Source of the DNA: CADCWK01 sp964244115
GTDB lineage: Bacteria > Chloroflexota > Chloroflexia > Thermomicrobiales > UBA6265
Length of the DNA stretch: 6,175 nucleotides
Assembly: GCA_964244115.1 (NCBI GenBank)
Contig: CAXTHM010000114.1
Location: forward strand, 1-6,175
Reading direction: 5' to 3'
The notes beneath the pieces are model-generated. The model was not told where the DNA came from, made no database searches, and was given only the letters and a program-made list of their open reading frames with translations. Below are positions 4,992 through 6,175 of the stretch, in pieces (position 1 is the stretch's first letter; each line of letters opens with the position of its first letter). A program made the translations under genes and the position numbers.

Positions 4992-5603
4992 TTACGCGGG
5001 CATCGGCGCCAGTTCATCCAGCGCCAGATTCAGGTCGAGCACGTTGACGCGGGGCTCGCCGAGGAACCAGAGCACCCGGCCCGAGGTGTTGTCGTCGATC
5101 AGGTCGCGGACCTGGTCCTCGGTGATGCCGCGCTGCTGGGCGACCCGGGCGACCTGGATCTCGGCCGAGGCCGGGCTGATGTCCGGGTCGACGCCGCTGC
5201 CGGAGGCGGTGACGAGGTCGACCGGGATCTCGGCCTCGGCCGGGAGGGCGTTCTCCTCACGGATCGAGGCGACATCCGTCGCGACGCGGTCGGTCAGGGC
5301 CGAGTTGGTCGGGCCGTAGTTCGAGCCGCTGGAGATGATCGTGCCGTCGTCGGTGATCGTCGCGCCGGACGGGCGACCGCGGAAGTAGCCCGCCAGCGTC
5401 AGGTTGGTGTCGGCGTCGACGAAGCTCTGGCCGAGCAGCGACGAGCCGATCGTCTGGCCGTCGCGCTCGATGAAGGAGCCGTCGGCCTGGTCGGGGAAGA
5501 TGACCTGTGCGACCCCGGTGATGACGCCGGGATAGACCAGGCCCGTGAGGACGGACATGAGGATGAGCATGAGGACAGCGGTACGCGCCTGACGAAGGAT
5601 CAC
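4992..5603 (-). CDS. kdpC: KdpC, subunit of the K+-transporting P-type ATPase
   Basis: KdpC is the small single-span subunit of the KdpFABC potassium pump and is needed for assembly and high-affinity ATP-driven K+ uptake. At 203 residues it has normal length. Residues about 8-36 form the single membrane helix (AVLMLILMSVLTGLVYPGVITGVAQVIFP). Family signatures follow: GSSLLGQSF, YFRGRPSGA, GSNYGPTNSAL, then VDLVTASGSGVDPDISPASAEIQVARVA and the terminal PRVNVLDLNLALDEL. The GTG start has GAGGTG four to five bases upstream, and the first residues MILRQARTAV fit the family N-terminus. It begins 46 bases after the kdpB stop on the same strand and is surely cotranscribed with it. An unusually long 265-base spacer separates it from kdpD. 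Confidence 0.97.
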   Translation of the reverse strand: MILRQARTAVLMLILMSVLTGLVYPGVITGVAQVIFPDQADGSFIERDGQTIGSSLLGQSFVDADTNLTLAGYFRGRPSGATITDDGTIISSGSNYGPTNSALTDRVATDVASIREENALPAEAEIPVDLVTASGSGVDPDISPASAEIQVARVAQQRGITEDQVRDLIDDNTSGRVLWFLGEPRVNVLDLNLALDELAPMPA

Positions 5604-5649
5604 TGAGCACCTCGCGGTCGACTGGAACGATGGGTGGGACGAACGGACC

Positions 5650-6175
5650 TTACCAACTGATGCCGACGGCGGTCAGGATCAGGTCGATCAGCTTGATACC
5701 GATGAACGGGGCGATCAGCCCGCCGACGCCGTAGATCAGCAGGTTGCGGCGGAGCAGGGCCGAGGCGCTCATCGCCTTGTAGGCGACGCCGCGCAGCGCG
5801 AGCGGGATCAGGACGACGATGATCAGCGCGTTGAAGATGATCGCCGACAGGATCGCGCTCTCGGGCGAGTCCAGCCGCATGATATTGAGGGCGTCGAGGG
5901 CGCCGGACGAGCCACCGTCGCTGACGTAGGCGGCGGTGAAGATCGCCGGGATGATGGCGAAGTACTTGGCGACGTCGTTGGCGATGCTGAAGGTCGTCAG
6001 GGCGCCGCGGGTCATCAGGAGCTGCTTGCCGATCGACACCACCTCGATCAGCTTGGTCGGGTCGCTGTCGAGGTCGACCATGTTCCCGGCCTCCTTGGCG
6101 GCGGCCGTCCCGGTGTTCATCGCCACGCCGACGTCGGCCTGGGCCAGCGCCGGGGCGTCATTGGTGCCGTCACCG
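5650..6175 (-). CDS. kdpB: KdpB, K+-transporting P-type ATPase catalytic subunit, C-terminal part
   Basis: KdpB hydrolyses ATP to drive K+ uptake through KdpA in the inner membrane. The frame is open to the right edge, so only the last 174 residues are present. The fragment starts in the P-type ATPase hinge motif GDGTNDAPAL and continues AQADVGVAMNTGTAAAKEAGNMVDLDSDPTKLIEV, then GKQLLMTRGALTTFSIANDVAKYFAIIPA, all strongly diagnostic of KdpB. Three hydrophobic spans follow, near fragment residues 73-95, 108-132 and 146-172, and the protein ends LTAVGISW before TAA at 5650-5652. GTG and ATG codons near 6120-6126 are internal, not starts. kdpA should lie upstream, beyond the window. Confidence 0.98.
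   Translation of the reverse strand, partial: GDGTNDAPALAQADVGVAMNTGTAAAKEAGNMVDLDSDPTKLIEVVSIGKQLLMTRGALTTFSIANDVAKYFAIIPAIFTAAYVSDGGSSGALDALNIMRLDSPESAILSAIIFNALIIVVLIPLALRGVAYKAMSASALLRRNLLIYGVGGLIAPFIGIKLIDLILTAVGISW

Overview
The window is high-GC bacterial chromosome with seven protein-coding genes, two of them cut by the window edges. Six lie on the minus strand and one (a TPR protein) on the plus strand. The best guess for the source is a Chloroflexota lineage near Thermomicrobia/Sphaerobacter. This rests on the GC-rich coding style, GTG and TTG starts, a short kinase-less KdpD, and scattered C-rich/G-rich intergenic repeats. It is an inference from style, not a proven placement.

Region by region, left to right: (1) 1-228, minus: the N-terminal part of a small B3/4-domain protein. 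(2) 344-844, plus: a four-repeat TPR protein divergent from it. (3) 872-903: an intergenic repeat between convergent genes. (4) 956-1384, minus: an unrecognised 142-residue protein with a Gln/Pro-rich linker. (5) 1385-1530: a GC-rich spacer with a perfect 11-bp hairpin and a possible promoter. (6) 1531-2484 and 2561-3253, minus: an acetamidase/formamidase-family enzyme directly downstream of a TenA-family thiaminase II. (7) 3254-3583: a 330-bp non-coding stretch with a second close copy of the intergenic repeat. (8) 3584-6175, minus: the end of a kdp potassium-uptake operon, in transcription order kdpB (C-terminal part), kdpC and a short kdpD. A 265-bp structured spacer separates kdpC from kdpD.

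Two functional groups stand out. KdpB and KdpC belong to the high-affinity K+ P-type ATPase; kdpA should lie beyond the right edge. The KdpD here has only the N-terminal nucleotide-binding domain and the universal-stress-protein domain. It has no membrane or histidine-kinase part, and no kdpE follows it in the window. The tenA-amidase pair suggests thiamine-pyrimidine salvage, with the amidase possibly removing the formyl group from the compound that TenA then processes. No CRISPR array, transposase, tRNA or rRNA was seen, and I found no clear case for a wholly new system. The less ordinary material is the tenA-amidase pairing, the short KdpD, and the repeat-rich, hairpin-rich kdpC-kdpD spacer.
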